Below, piece by piece: positions 10,884 to 24,864 of a DNA stretch of 64,000 nucleotides. The number at the start of each line of letters is the position of its first letter. Positions within the stretch are counted from its first letter, which is position 1. The translations under genes were made by a program, and so were the position numbers. The DNA comes from Vespa crabro (lineage: Eukaryota; Arthropoda; Insecta; Hymenoptera; Vespidae): positions 62,001-126,000 of the forward strand of contig NW_025813598.1 of the NCBI RefSeq assembly GCF_910589235.1. The letters are read 5' to 3'. The notes under the pieces were generated by a model that was given only the letters and a program-made list of their open reading frames with translations, did not search any database and was not told the origin of the DNA.

Positions 10884-12588
10884 TTGCATTTCATAAGATC
10901 AAACATCTATTTTATATTGGAATCAAAGTTTTTAACATTCTTTCATATCGTATATACGATTTTTCGCTCATATACGCGTATCGTCGAAAAACGAAAACTT
11001 GAAATCTCGTTCAATTTCAATGATTTTATATTCTATCGATGCAGAATAAAGAATATAACAAGAATATAACGTTTTTACTATGTTTAAATACGCGTTTTCA
11101 TATGATAATTGTCGAAAAACGTAATCGACATACGCGAATTTCGGTATATGCGAAGATAAAATCGTGAAATCTTTAATAATACTTGTGCCACAGTTAGAAA
11201 AATGTTACCAATCGATTCAGAACATTGCATTTCATAAGATCAAACATCTATTTTATATTGGAATCAAAGTTTTTAACATTCTTTCATATCGTATATACGA
11301 TTTTTCGCTCATATACGCGTATCGTCGAAAAACGAAAACTTGAAATCTCGTTCAATTTCAATGATTTTATATTCTATCGATGCAGAATAAAGAATATAAC
11401 AAGAATATAACGTTTTTACTATGTTTAAATACGCGTTTTCATATGATAATTGTCGAAAAACGTAATCGACATACGCGAATTTCGGTATATGCGAAGATAA
11501 AATCGTGAAATCTTTAATAATACTTGTGCCACAGTTATAAAAATGTTACTAATCGATTCAGAACATTGCATTTCATAAGATCAAACATCTATTTTATATT
11601 GGAATCAAAGTTTTTAACATTCTTTCATATCGTATATACGATTTTTCGCTCATAAACGCGTATCGTCGAAAAACGAAAACTTGAAATCTCGTTCAATTTC
11701 AATGATTTTATATTCTATCGATGCAGAATAAAGAATATAACAAGAATATAACGTTTTTACTATGTTTAAATACGCGTTTTCATATGATAATTGTCGAAAA
11801 ACGTAATCGACATACGCGAATTTCGGTATATGCGAAGATAAAATCGTGATATCTTTAATAATACTTGTGCCACAGTTATAAAAATGTTACTAATCGATTC
11901 AGAACATTGCATTTCATAAGATCAAACATCTATTTTATATTGGAATCAAAGTTTTTAACATTCTTTCATATCGTATATACGATTTTTCGCTCATATACGC
12001 GTATCGTCGAAAAACGAAAACTTGAAATCTCGTTCAATTTCAATGATTTTATATTCTATCGATGCAGAATAAAGAATATAACAAGAATATAACGTTTCTA
12101 CTATGTTTAAATACGCGTTTTCATATGATAATTGTCGAAAAACGTAATCGACATACGCGAATTTCGGTATATGCGAAGATAAAATCGTGAAATCTTTAAT
12201 AATACTTGTGCCACAGTTAGAAAAATGTTACCAATCGATTCAGAACATTGCATTTCATAAGATCAAACATCTATTTTATATTGGAATCAAAGTTTTTAAC
12301 ATTCTTTCATATCGTATATACGATTTTTCGCTCATATACGCGTATCGTCGAAAAACGAAAACTTGAAATCTCGTTCAATTTCAATGATTTTATATTCTAT
12401 CGATGCAGAATAAAGAATATAACAAGAATATAACGTTTTTACTTTGTTTAAATACGCGTTTTCATATGATAATTGTCGAAAAACGTAATCGACATACGCG
12501 AATTTCGGTATATGCGAAGATAAAATCGTGAAATCTTTAATAATACTTGTGCCACAGTTAGAAAAATGTTACCAATCGATTCAGAACA

Positions 12589-15500
12589 TTGCATTTCATA
12601 AGATCAAACATCTATTTTATATTGGAATCAAAGTTTTTAACATTCTTTCATATCGTATATACGATTTTTCGCTCATATACGCGTATCGTCGAAAAACGAA
12701 AACTTGAAATCTCGTTCAATTTCAATGATTTTATATTCTATCGATGCAGAATAAAGAATATAACAAGAATATAACGTTTTTACTATGTTTAAATACGCGT
12801 TTTCATATGATAATTGTCGAAAAACGCAATCGACATACGCGAATTTCGGTATATGCGAAGATAAAATCGTGAAATCTTTAATAATACTTGTGCCACAGTT
12901 AGAAAAATGTTACCAATCGATTCAGAACATTGCATTTCATAAGATCAAACATCTATTTTATATTGGAATCAAAGTTTTTAACATTCTTTCATATAGTATA
13001 TACGATTTTTCGCTCATATACGCGTATCGTCGAAAAACGAAAACTTGAAATCTCGTTCAATTTCAATGATTTTATATTCTATCGATGCAGAATAAAGAAT
13101 ATAACAAGAATATAACGTTTTTACTATGTTTAAATACGCGTTTTCATATGATAATTGTCGAAAAACGTAATCGACATACGCGAATTTCGGTATATGCGAA
13201 GATAAAATCGTGAAATCTTTAATAATACTTGTGCCACAGTTAGAAAAATGTTACCAATCGATTCAGAACATTGCATTTCATAAGATCAAACATCTATTTT
13301 ATATTGGAATCAAAGTTTTTAACATTCTTTCATATCGTATATACGAATTTTCGCTCATATACGCGTATCGTCGAAAAACGAAAACTTGAAATCTCGTTCA
13401 ATTTCAATGATTTTATATTCTATCGATGCAGAATAAAGAATATAACAAGAATATAACGTTTTTACTATGTTTAAATACGCGTTTTCATATGATAATTGTC
13501 GAAAAACGTAATCGACATACGCGAATTTCGGTATATGCGAAGATAAAATCGTGAAATCTTTAATAATACTTGTGCCACAGTTAGAAAAATGTTACCAATC
13601 GATTCAGAACATTGCATTTCATAAGATCAAACATCTATTTTATATTGGAATCAAAGTTTTTAACATTCTTTCATATCGTATATACGATTTTTCGCTCATA
13701 TACGCGTATCGTCGAAAAACGAAAACTTGAAATCTCGTTCAATTTCAATGATTTTATATTCTATCGATGCAGAATAAAGAATATAACAAGAATATAACGT
13801 TCTTACTATGTTTAAATACGCTTTTTCATATGATAATTGTCGAAAAACGTAATCGACATACGCGAATTTCGGTATATGCGAAGATAAAATCGTGAAATCT
13901 TTAATAATACTTGTGCCACAGTTAGAAAAATGTTACCAATCGATTCAGAACATTGCATTTCATAAGATCAAACATCTATTTTATATTGGAATCAAAGTTT
14001 TTAACATTCTTTCATATCGTATATACGATTTTTCGCTCATATACGCGTATCGTCGAAAAACGAAAACTTGAAATCTCGTTCAATTTCAATGATTTTATAT
14101 TCTATCGATGCAGAATAAAGAATATTACAAGAATATAACGTTTTTACTTTGTTTAAATACGCGTTTTCATATGATAATTGTCGAAAAACGTAATCGACAT
14201 ACGCGAATTTCGGTATATGCGAAGATAAAATCGTGAAATCTTTAATAATACTTGTGCCACAGTTAGAAAAATGTTACCAATCGATTCAGAACATTGCATT
14301 TCATAAGATCAAACATCTATTTTATATTGGAATCAAAGTTTTTAACATTCTTTCATATCGTATATACGATTTTTCGCTCATATACGCGTATCGTCGAAAA
14401 ACGAAAACTTGAAATCTCGTTCAATTTCAATGATTTTATATTCTATCGATGCAGAATAAAGAATATAACAAGAATATAACGTTTTTACTATGTTTAAATA
14501 CGCGTTTTCATATGATAATTGTCGAAAAACGTAATCGACATACGCGAATTTCGGTATATGCGAAGATAAAATCGTGAAATCTTTAATAATACTTGTGCCA
14601 CAGTTAGAAAAATGTTACCAATCGATTCAGAACATTGCATTTCATAAGATCAAACATCTATTTTATATTGGAATCAAAGTTTTTAACATTCTTTCATATC
14701 GTATATACGATTTTTCGCTCATATACGCGTATCGTCGAAAAACGAAAACTTGAAATCTCGTTCAATTTCAATGATTTTATATTCTATCGATGCAGAATAA
14801 AGAATATAACAAGAATATAACGTTCTTACTATGTTTAAATACGCGTTTTCATATGATAATTGTCGAAAAACGTAATCGACATACGCGAATTTCGGTATAT
14901 GCGAAGATAAAATCGTGAAATCTTTAATAATACTTGTGCCACAGTTAGAAAAATGTTACCAATCGATTCAGAACATTGCATTTCATAAGATCAAACATCT
15001 ATTTTATATTGGAATCAAAGTTTTTAACATTCTTTCATATCGTATATACGATTTTTCGCTCATATACGCGTATCGTCGAAAAACGAAAACTTGAAATCTC
15101 GTTCAATTTCAATGATTTTATATTCTATCGATGCAGAATAAAGAATATAACAAGAATATAACGTTTTTACTTTGTTTAAATACGCGTTTTCATATGATAA
15201 TTGTCGAAAAACGTAATCGACATACGCGAATTTCGGTATATGCGAAGATAAAATCGTGAAATCTTTAATAATACTTGTGCCACAGTTAGAAAAATGTTAC
15301 CAATCGATTCAGAACATTGCATTTCATAAGATCAAACATCTATTTTATATTGGAATCAAAGTTTTTAACATTCTTTCATATCGTATATACGATTTTTCGC
15401 TCATATACGCGTATCGTCGAAAAACGAAAACTTGAAATCTCGTTCAATTTCAATGATTTTATATTCTATCGATGCAGAATAAAGAATATAACAAGAATAT

Positions 15501-16339
15501 AACGTTTTTACTATGTTTAAATACGCGTTTTCATATGATAATTGTCGAAAAACGTAATCGACATACGCGAATTTCGGTATATGCGAAGATAAAATCGTGA
15601 AATCTTTAATAATACTTGTGCCACAGTTAGAAAAATGTTACCAATCGATTCAGAACATTGCATTTCATAAGATCAAACATCTATTTTATATTGGAATCAA
15701 AGTTTTTAACATTCTTTCATATCGTATATACGATTTTTCGCTCATATACGCGTATCGTCGAAAAACGAAAACTTGAAATCTCGTTCAATTTCAATGATTT
15801 TATATTCTATCGATGCAGAATAAAGAATATAACAAGAATATAACGTTTTTACTATGTTTAAATACGCGTTTTCATATGATAATTGTCGAAAAACGTAATC
15901 GACATACGCGAATTTCGGTATATGCGAAGATAAAATCGTGAAATCTTTAATAATACTTGTGCCACAGTTAGAAAAATGTTACCAATCGATTCAGAACATT
16001 GCATTTCATAAGATCAAACATCTATTTTATATTGGAATCAAAGTTTTTAACATTCTTTCATATCGTATATACGATTTTTCGCTCATATACGCGTATCGTC
16101 GAAAAACGAAAACTTGAAATCTCGTTCAATTTCAATGATTTTATATTCTATCGATGCAGAATAAAGAATATAACAAGAATATAACGTTTTTACTATGTTT
16201 AAATACGCGTTTTCATATGATAATTGTCGAAAAACGTAATCGAAATACGCGAATTTCGGTATATGCGAAGATAAAATCGTGAAATCTTTAATAATACTTG
16301 TGCCACAGTTAGAAAAATGTTACCAATCGATTCAGAACA
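12589..16339 (+). repeat. 11-monomer block C1 (k = 36-46) with internal 3-monomer duplication
   Basis: Barcode: ACGCAATCG (k36), CATATAGTATA (k37), ACGAATTTTC (k38), CGTTCTTAC (k39), ACTTTG (k40), consensus (k41), then CGTTCTTAC (k42) and ACTTTG (k43) again, two consensus copies, and CGAAATACG (k46). The repetition of k39-41 as k42-44 is an internal 1,023-bp duplication. Confidence 0.85.
12785..13048 (+). other. 87-codon stop-loss frame across two monomers, probably non-coding
   Basis: The 14-codon micro-frame of copy k = 36 runs on because TAA became CAA at offset 239, and continues to a stop 87 codons later in copy k = 37. A second change, CATATAGTATA for CATATCGTATA, lies inside. The related copy k = 47 has the same CAA change, but its frame ends after 39 codons (16536-16655) because the TATA variant makes a TAA. 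The predicted peptide resembles no family I recognise. This is an incidental product of point mutation in a satellite. Confidence 0.6.
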
Positions 16340-19067
16340 TTGCATTTCATAAGATCAAACATCTATTTTATATTGGAATCAAAGTTTTTAACATTCTTTC
16401 ATATCGTATATACGATTTTTCGCTCATATACGCGTATCGTCGAAAAACGAAAACTTGAAATCTCGTTCAATTTCAATGATTTTATATTCTATCGATGCAG
16501 AATAAAGAATATAACAAGAATATAACGTTTTTACTATGTTTAAATACGCGTTTTCATATGATAATTGTCGAAAAACGCAATCGACATACGCGAATTTCGG
16601 TATATGCGAAGATAAAATCGTGAAATCTTTAATAATACTTGTGCCACAGTTATAAAAATGTTACCAATCGATTCAGAACATTGCATTTCATAAGATCAAA
16701 CATCTATTTTATATTGGAATCAAAGTTTTTAACATTCTTTCATATAGTATATACGATTTTTCGCTCATATACGCGTATCGTCGAAAAACGAAAACTTGAA
16801 ATCTCGTTCAATTTTATTGATTTTATATTCTATCGATGCAGAATAAAGAATATAACAAGAATATAACGTTTTTACTATGTTTAAATACGCGTTTTCATAT
16901 GATAATTGTCGAAAAACGTAATCGACATACGCGAATTTCGGTATATGCGAAGATAAAATCGTGAAATCTTTAATAATACTTGTGCCACAGTTAGAAAAAT
17001 GTTACCAATCGATTCAGAACATTGCATTTCATAAGATCAAACATCTATTTTATATTGGAATCAAAGTTTTTAACATTCTTTCATATCGTATATACGAATT
17101 TTCGCTCATATACGCGTATCGTCGAAAAACGAAAACTTGAAATCTCGTTCAATTTCAATGATTTTATATTCTATCGATGCAGAATAAAGAATATAACAAG
17201 AATATAACGTTTTTACTATGTTTAAATACGCGTTTTCATATGATAATTGTCGAAAAACGTAATCGACATACGCGAATTTCGGTATATGCGAAGATAAAAT
17301 CGTGAAATCTTTAATAATACTTGTGCCACAGTTAGAAAAATGTTACCAATCGATTCAGAACATTGCATTTCATAAGATCAAACATCTATTTTATATTGGA
17401 ATCAAAGTTTTTAACATTCTTTCATATCGTATATACGATTTTTCGCTCATATACGCGTATCGTCGAAAAACGAAAACTTGAAATCTCGTTCAATTTCAAT
17501 GATTTTATATTCTATCGATGCAGAATAAAGAATATAACAAGAATATAACGTTCTTACTATGTTTAAATACGCGTTTTCATATGATAATTGTCGAAAAACG
17601 TAATCGACATACGCGAATTTCGGTATATGCGAAGATAAAATCGTGAAATCTTTAATAATACTTGTGCCACAGTTAGAAAAATGTTACCAATCGATTCAGA
17701 ACATTGCATTTCATAAGATCAAACATCTATTTTATATTGGAATCAAAGTTTTTAACATTCTTTCATATCGTATATACGATTTTTCGCTCATATACGCGTA
17801 TCGTCGAAAAACGAAAACTTGAAATCTCGTTCAATTTCAATGATTTTATATTCTATCGATGCAGAATAAAGAATATAACAAGAATATAACGTTTTTACTT
17901 TGTTTAAATACGCGTTTTCATATGATAATTGTCGAAAAACGTAATCGACCTACGCGAATTTCGGTATATGCGAAGATAAAATCGTGAAATCTTTAATAAT
18001 ACTTGTGCCACAGTTAGAAAAATGTTACCAATCGATTCAGAACATTGCATTTCATAAGATCAAACATCTATTTTATAGAGGAATCAAAGTTTTTAACATT
18101 CTTTCATATCGTATATACGATTTTTCGCTCATATACGCGTATCGTCGAAAAACGAAAACTTGAAATCTCGTTCAATTTCAATGATTTTATATTCTATCGA
18201 TGCAGAATAAAGAATATAACAAGAATATAACGTTTTTACTATGTTTAAATACGCGTTTTCATATGATAATTGTCGAAAAACGTAATCGACATACGCGAAT
18301 TTCGGTATATGCGAAGATAAAATCGTGAAATCTTTAATAATACTTGTGCCACAGTTAGAAAAATGTTACCAATCGATTCAGAACATTGCATTTCATAAGA
18401 TCAAACATCTATTTTATATTGGAATCAAAGTTTTTAACATTCTTTCATATCGTATATACGATTTTTCGCTCATATACGCGTATCGTCGAAAAACGAAAAC
18501 TTGAAATCTCGTTCAATTTCAATGATTTTATATTCTATCGATGCAGAATAAAGAATATAACAAGAATATAACGTTTTTACTATGTTTAAATACGCGTTTT
18601 CATATGATAATTGTCGAAAAACGTAATCGACATACGCGAATTTCGGTATATGCGAAGATAAAATCGTGAAATCTTTAATAATACTTGTGCCACAGTTAGA
18701 AAAATGTTACCAATCGATTCAGAACATTGCATTTCATAAGATCAAACATCTATTTTATATTGGAATCAAAGTTTTTAACATTCTTTCATATCGTATATAC
18801 GATTTTTCGCTCATATACGCGTATCGTCGAAAAACGAAAACTTGAAATCTCGTTCAATTTCAATGATTTTATATTCTATCGATGCAGAATAAAGAATATA
18901 ACAAGAATATAACGTTTTTACTATGTTTAAATACGCGTTTTCATATGATAATTGTCGAAAAACGTAATCGAAATACGCGAATTTCGGTATATGCGAAGAT
19001 AAAATCGTGAAATCTTTAATAATACTTGTGCCACAGTTAGAAAAATGTTACCAATCGATTCAGAACA
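16340..19067 (+). repeat. 8-monomer block C2 (k = 47-54), duplicate of C1 without the internal repeat
   Basis: It repeats the C1 barcode once through: ACGCAATCG (k47), CATATAGTATA (k48), ACGAATTTTC (k49), CGTTCTTAC (k50), ACTTTG (k51), two copies without that marker, CGAAATACG (k54). Markers before the internal duplication are offset by 11 monomers from C1, and those after it by 8. Private changes include GAGG for TTGG at 18078-18079 (k52). Confidence 0.85.
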
Positions 19068-20431
19068 TTGCATTTCATAAGATCAAACATCTATTTTATA
19101 TTGGAATCAAAGTTTTTAACATTCTTTCATATCGTATATACGATTTTTCGCTCATATACGCGTATCGTCGAAAAACGAAAACTTGAAATCTCGTTCAATT
19201 TCAATGATTTTATATTCTATCGATGCAGAATAAAGAATATAACAAGAATATAACGTTTTTACTATGTTTAAATACGCGTTTTCATATGATAATTGTCGAA
19301 AAACGTAATCGACATACGCGAATTTCGGTATATGCGAAGATAAAATCGTGAAATCTTTAATAATACTTGTGCCACAGTTAGAAAAATGTTACCAATCGAT
19401 TCAGAACATTGCATTTCATAAGATCAAACATCTATTTTATATTGGAATCAAAGTTTTTAACATTCTTTCATATCGTATATACGATTTTTCGCTCATATAC
19501 GCGTATCGTCGAAAAACGTAAACTTGAAATCTCGTTCAATTTCAATGATTTTATATTCTATCGATGCAGAATAAAGAATATAACAAGAATATAACGTTTT
19601 TACTATGTTTAAATACGCGTTTTCATATGATAATTGTCGAAAAACGTAATCGACATACGCGAATTTCGGTATATGCGAAGATAAAATCGTGAAATCTTTA
19701 ATAATACTTGTGCCACAGTTAGAAAAATGTTACCAATCGATTCAGAACATTGCATTTCATAAGATCAAACATCTATTTTATATTGGAATCAAAGTTTTTA
19801 ACATTCTTTCATATCGTATATACGATTTTTCGCTCATATACGCGTATCGTCGAAAAACGAAAACTTGAAATCTCGTTCAATTTCAATGATTTTATATTCT
19901 ATCGATGCAGAATAAAGAATATAACAAGAATATAACGTTTTTACTATGTTTAAATACGCGTTTTCATATGATAATTGTCGAAAAACGTAATCGACATACG
20001 CGAATTTCGGTATATGCGAAGATAAAATCGTGAAATCTTTAATAATACTTGTGCCACAGTTAGAAAAATGTTACCAATCGATTCAGAACATTGCATTTCA
20101 TAAGATCAAACATCTATTTTATATTGGAATCAAAGTTTTTAACATTCTTTCATATCGTATATACGATTTTTCGCTCATATACGCGTATCATCGAAAAACG
20201 AAAACTTGAAATCTCGTTCAATTTCAATGATTTTATATTCTATCGATGCAGAATAAAGAATATAACAAGAATATAACGTTTTTACTATGTTTAAATACGC
20301 GTTTTCATATGATAATTGTCGAAAAACGTAATCGACATACGCGAATTTCGGTATATGCGAAGATAAAATCGTGAAATCTTTAATAATACTTGTGCCACAG
20401 TTAGAAAAATGTTACCAATCGATTCAGAACA

Positions 20432-21795
20432 TTGCATTTCATAAGATCAAACATCTATTTTATATTGGAATCAAAGTTTTTAACATTCTTTCATATCGTA
20501 TATACGATTTTTCGCTCATATACGCGTATCGTCGAAAAACGAAAACTTGAAATCTCGTTCAATTTCAATGATTTTATATTCTATCGATGCAGAATAAAGA
20601 ATATAACAAGAATATAACGTTTTTACTTTGTTTAAATACGCGTTTTCATATGATAATTGTCGAAAAACGTAATCGACATACGCGAATTTCGGTATATGCG
20701 AAGATAAAATCGTGAAATCTTTAATAATACTTGTGCCACAGTTAGAAAAATGCTACCAATCGATTCAGAACATTGCATTTCATAAGATCAAACATCTATT
20801 TTATATTGGAATCAAAGTTTTTAACATTCTTTCATATCGTATATACGATTTTTCGCTCATATACGCGTATCGTCGAAAAACGAAAACTTGAAATCTCGTT
20901 CAATTTCAATGATTTTATATTCTATCGATGCAGAATAAAGAATATAACAAGAATATAACGTTTTTACTATGTTTAAACACGCGTTTTCATATGATAATTG
21001 TCGAAAAACGTAATCGACATACGCGAATTTCGGTATATGTGAAGATAAAATCGTGAAATCTTTAATAATACTTGTGCCACAGTTAGAAAAATGTTACCAA
21101 TCGATTCAGAACATTGCATTTCATAAGATCAAACATCTATTTTATATTGGAATCAAAGTTTTTAACATTCTTTCATATCGTATATACGATTTTTCGCTCA
21201 TATACGCGTATCGTCGAAAAACGAAAACTTGAAATCTCGTTCAATTTCAATGATTTTATATTCTATCGATGCAGAATAAAGAATATAACAAGAATATAAC
21301 GTTTTTACTATGTTTAAATACGCGTTTTCATATGATAATTGTCGAAAAACGTAATCGACATACGCGAATTTCGGTATATGCGAAGATAAAATCGTGAAAT
21401 CTTTAATAATACTTGTGCCACAGTTAGAAAAATGTTACCAATCGATTCAGAACATTGCATTTCATAAGATCAAACATCTATTTTATATTGGAATCAAAGT
21501 TTTTAACATTCTTTCATATCGTATATACGATTTTTCGCTCATATACGCGTATCGTCGAAAAACGAAAACTTGAAATCTCGTTCAATTTCAATGATTTTAT
21601 ATTCTATCGATGCAGAATAAAGAATATAACAAGAATATAACGTTTTTACTATGTTTAAATACGCGTTTTCATATGATAATTGTCGAAAAACGTAATCGAC
21701 ATACGCGAATTTCGGTATATGCGAAGATAAAATCGTGAAATCTTTAATAATACTTGTGCCACAGTTATAAAAATGTTACCAATCGATTCAGAACA
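20432..21795 (+). repeat. 4-monomer block D1 (k = 59-62)
   Basis: Barcode: ACTTTG plus TGCTACC (k59), TATATGTGAAG (k60), consensus (k61), TTATAAAAATG (k62). It recurs nine monomers (3,069 bp) to the right as k = 68-71. Confidence 0.8.
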
Positions 21796-23500
21796 TTGCA
21801 TTTCATAAGATCAAACATCTATTTTATATTGGAATCAAAGTTTTTAACATTCTTTCATATCGTATATACGATTTTTCGCTCATATACGCGTATCGTCGAA
21901 AAACGAAAACTTGAAATCTCGTTCAATTTCAATGATTTTATATTCTATCGATGCAGAATAAAGAATATAACAAGAATATAACGTTTTTACTATGTTTAAA
22001 TACGCGTTTTCATATGATAATTGTCGAAAAACGTAATCGACATACGCGAATTTCGGTATATGCGAAGATAAAATCGTGAAATCTTTAATAATACTTGTGC
22101 CACAGTTAGAAAAATGTTACCAATCGATTCAGAACATTGCATTTCATAAGATCAAACATCTATTTTATATTGGAATCAAAGTTTTTAACATTCTTTCATA
22201 TCGTATATACGATTTTTCGCTCATATACGCGTATCGTCGAAAAACGAAAACTTGAAATCTCGTTCAATTTCAATGATTTTATATTCTATCGATGCAGAAT
22301 AAAGAATATAACAAGAATATAACGTTTTTACTATGTTTAAATACGCGTTTTCATATGATAATTGTCGAAAAACGTAATCGACATACGCGAATTTCGGTAT
22401 ATGCGAAGATAAAATCGTGAAATCTTTAATAATACTTGTGCCACAGTTAGAAAAATGTTACCAATCGATTCAGAACATTGCATTTCATAAGATCAAACAT
22501 CTATTTTATATTGGAATCAAAGTTTTTAACATTCTTTCATATCGTATATACGATTTTTCGCTCATATACGCGTATCGTCGAAAAACGAAAACTTGAAATC
22601 TCGTTCAATTTCAATGATTTTATATTCTATCGATGCAGAATAAAGAATATAACAAGAATATAACGTTTTTACTATGTTTAAATACGCGTTTTCATATGAT
22701 AATTGTCGAAAAACGTAATCGACATACGCGAATTTCGGTATATGCGAAGATAAAATCGTGAAATCTTTAATAATACTTGTGCCACAGTTATAAAAATGTT
22801 ACCAATCGATTCAGAACATTGCATTTCATAAGATCAAACATCTATTTTATATTGGAATCAAAGTTTTTAACATTCTTTCATATCGTATATACGATTTTTC
22901 GCTCATATACGCGTATCGTCGAAAAACGAAAACTTGAAATCTCGTTCAATTTCAATGATTTTATATTCTATCGATGCAGAATAAAGAATATAACAAGAAT
23001 ATAACGTTTTTACTATGTTTAAATACGCGTTTTCATATGATAATTGTCGAAAAACGTAATCGACATACGCGAATTTCGGTATATGCGAAGATAAAATCGT
23101 GAAATCTTTAATAATACTTGTGCCACAGTTAGAAAAATGTTACCAATCGATTCAGAACATTGCATTTCATAAGATCAAACATCTATTTTATATTGGAATC
23201 AAAGTTTTTAACATTCTTTCATATCGTATATACGATTTTTCGCTCATATACGCGTATCGTCGAAAAACGAAAACTTGAAATCTCGTTCAATTTCAATGAT
23301 TTTATATTCTATCGATGCAGAATAAAGAATATAACAAGAATATAACGTTTTTACTATGTTTAAATACGCGTTTTCATATGATAATTGTCGAAAAACGTAA
23401 TCGAAATACGCGAATTTCGGTATATGCGAAGATAAAATCGTGAAATCTTTAATAATACTTGTGCCACAGTTAGAAAAATGTTACCAATCGATTCAGAACA

Positions 23501-24864
23501 TTGCATTTCATAAGATCAAACATCTATTTTATATTGGAATCAAAGTTTTTAACATTCTTTCATATCGTATATACGATTTTTCGCTCATATACGCGTATCG
23601 TCGAAAAACGAAAACTTGAAATCTCGTTCAATTTCAATGATTTTATATTCTATCGATGCAGAATAAAGAATATAACAAGAATATAACGTTTTTACTTTGT
23701 TTAAATACGCGTTTTCATATGATAATTGTCGAAAAACGTAATCGACATACGCGAATTTCGGTATATGCGAAGATAAAATCGTGAAATCTTTAATAATACT
23801 TGTGCCACAGTTAGAAAAATGCTACCAATCGATTCAGAACATTGCATTTCATAAGATCAAACATCTATTTTATATTGGAATCAAAGTTTTTAACATTCTT
23901 TCATATCGTATATACGATTTTTCGCTCATATACGCGTATCGTCGAAAAACGAAAACTTGAAATCTCGTTCAATTTCAATGATTTTATATTCTATCGATGC
24001 AGAATAAAGAATATAACAAGAATATAACGTTTTTACTATGTTTAAATACGCGTTTTCATATGATAATTGTCGAAAAACGTAATCGACATACGCGAATTTT
24101 GGTATATGTGAAGATAAAATCGTGAAATCTTTAATAATACTTGTGCCACAGTTAGAAAAATGTTACCAATCGATTCAGAACATTGCATTTCATAAGATCA
24201 AACATCTATTTTATATTGGAATCAAAGTTTTTAACATTCTTTCATATCGTATATACGATTTTTCGCTCATATACGCGTATCGTCGAAAAACGAAAACTTG
24301 AAATCTCGTTCAATTTCAATGATTTTATATTCTATCGATGCAGAATAAAGAATATAACAAGAATATAACGTTTTTACTATGTTAAAATAAGCGTTTTCAT
24401 ATGATAATTGTCGAAAAACGTAATCGACATACGCGAATTTCGGTATATGCGAAGATAAAATCGTGAAATCTTTAATAATACTTGTGCCACAGTTAGAAAA
24501 ATGTTACCAATCGATTCAGAACATTGCATTTCATAAGATCAAACATCTATTTTATATTGGAATCAAAGTTTTTAACATTCTTTCATATCGTATATACGAT
24601 TTTTCGCTCATATACGCGTATCGTCGAAAAACGAAAACTTGAAATCTCGTTCAATTTCAATGATTTTATATTCTATCGATGCAGAATAAAGAATATAACA
24701 AGAATATAACGTTTTTACTATGTTTAAATACGCGTTTTCATATGATAATTGTCGAAAAACGTAATCGACATACGCGAATTTCGGTATATGCGAAGATAAA
24801 ATCGTGAAATCTTTAATAATACTTGTGCCACAGTTATAAAAATGTTACCAATCGATTCAGAACA
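23501..24864 (+). repeat. 4-monomer block D2 (k = 68-71), copy of D1
   Basis: Barcode: ACTTTG plus TGCTACC (k68), TATATGTGAAG plus private AATTTTGG (k69), private GTTAAAATAAGCG (k70), TTATAAAAATG (k71). The private changes postdate the duplication. Confidence 0.8.
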
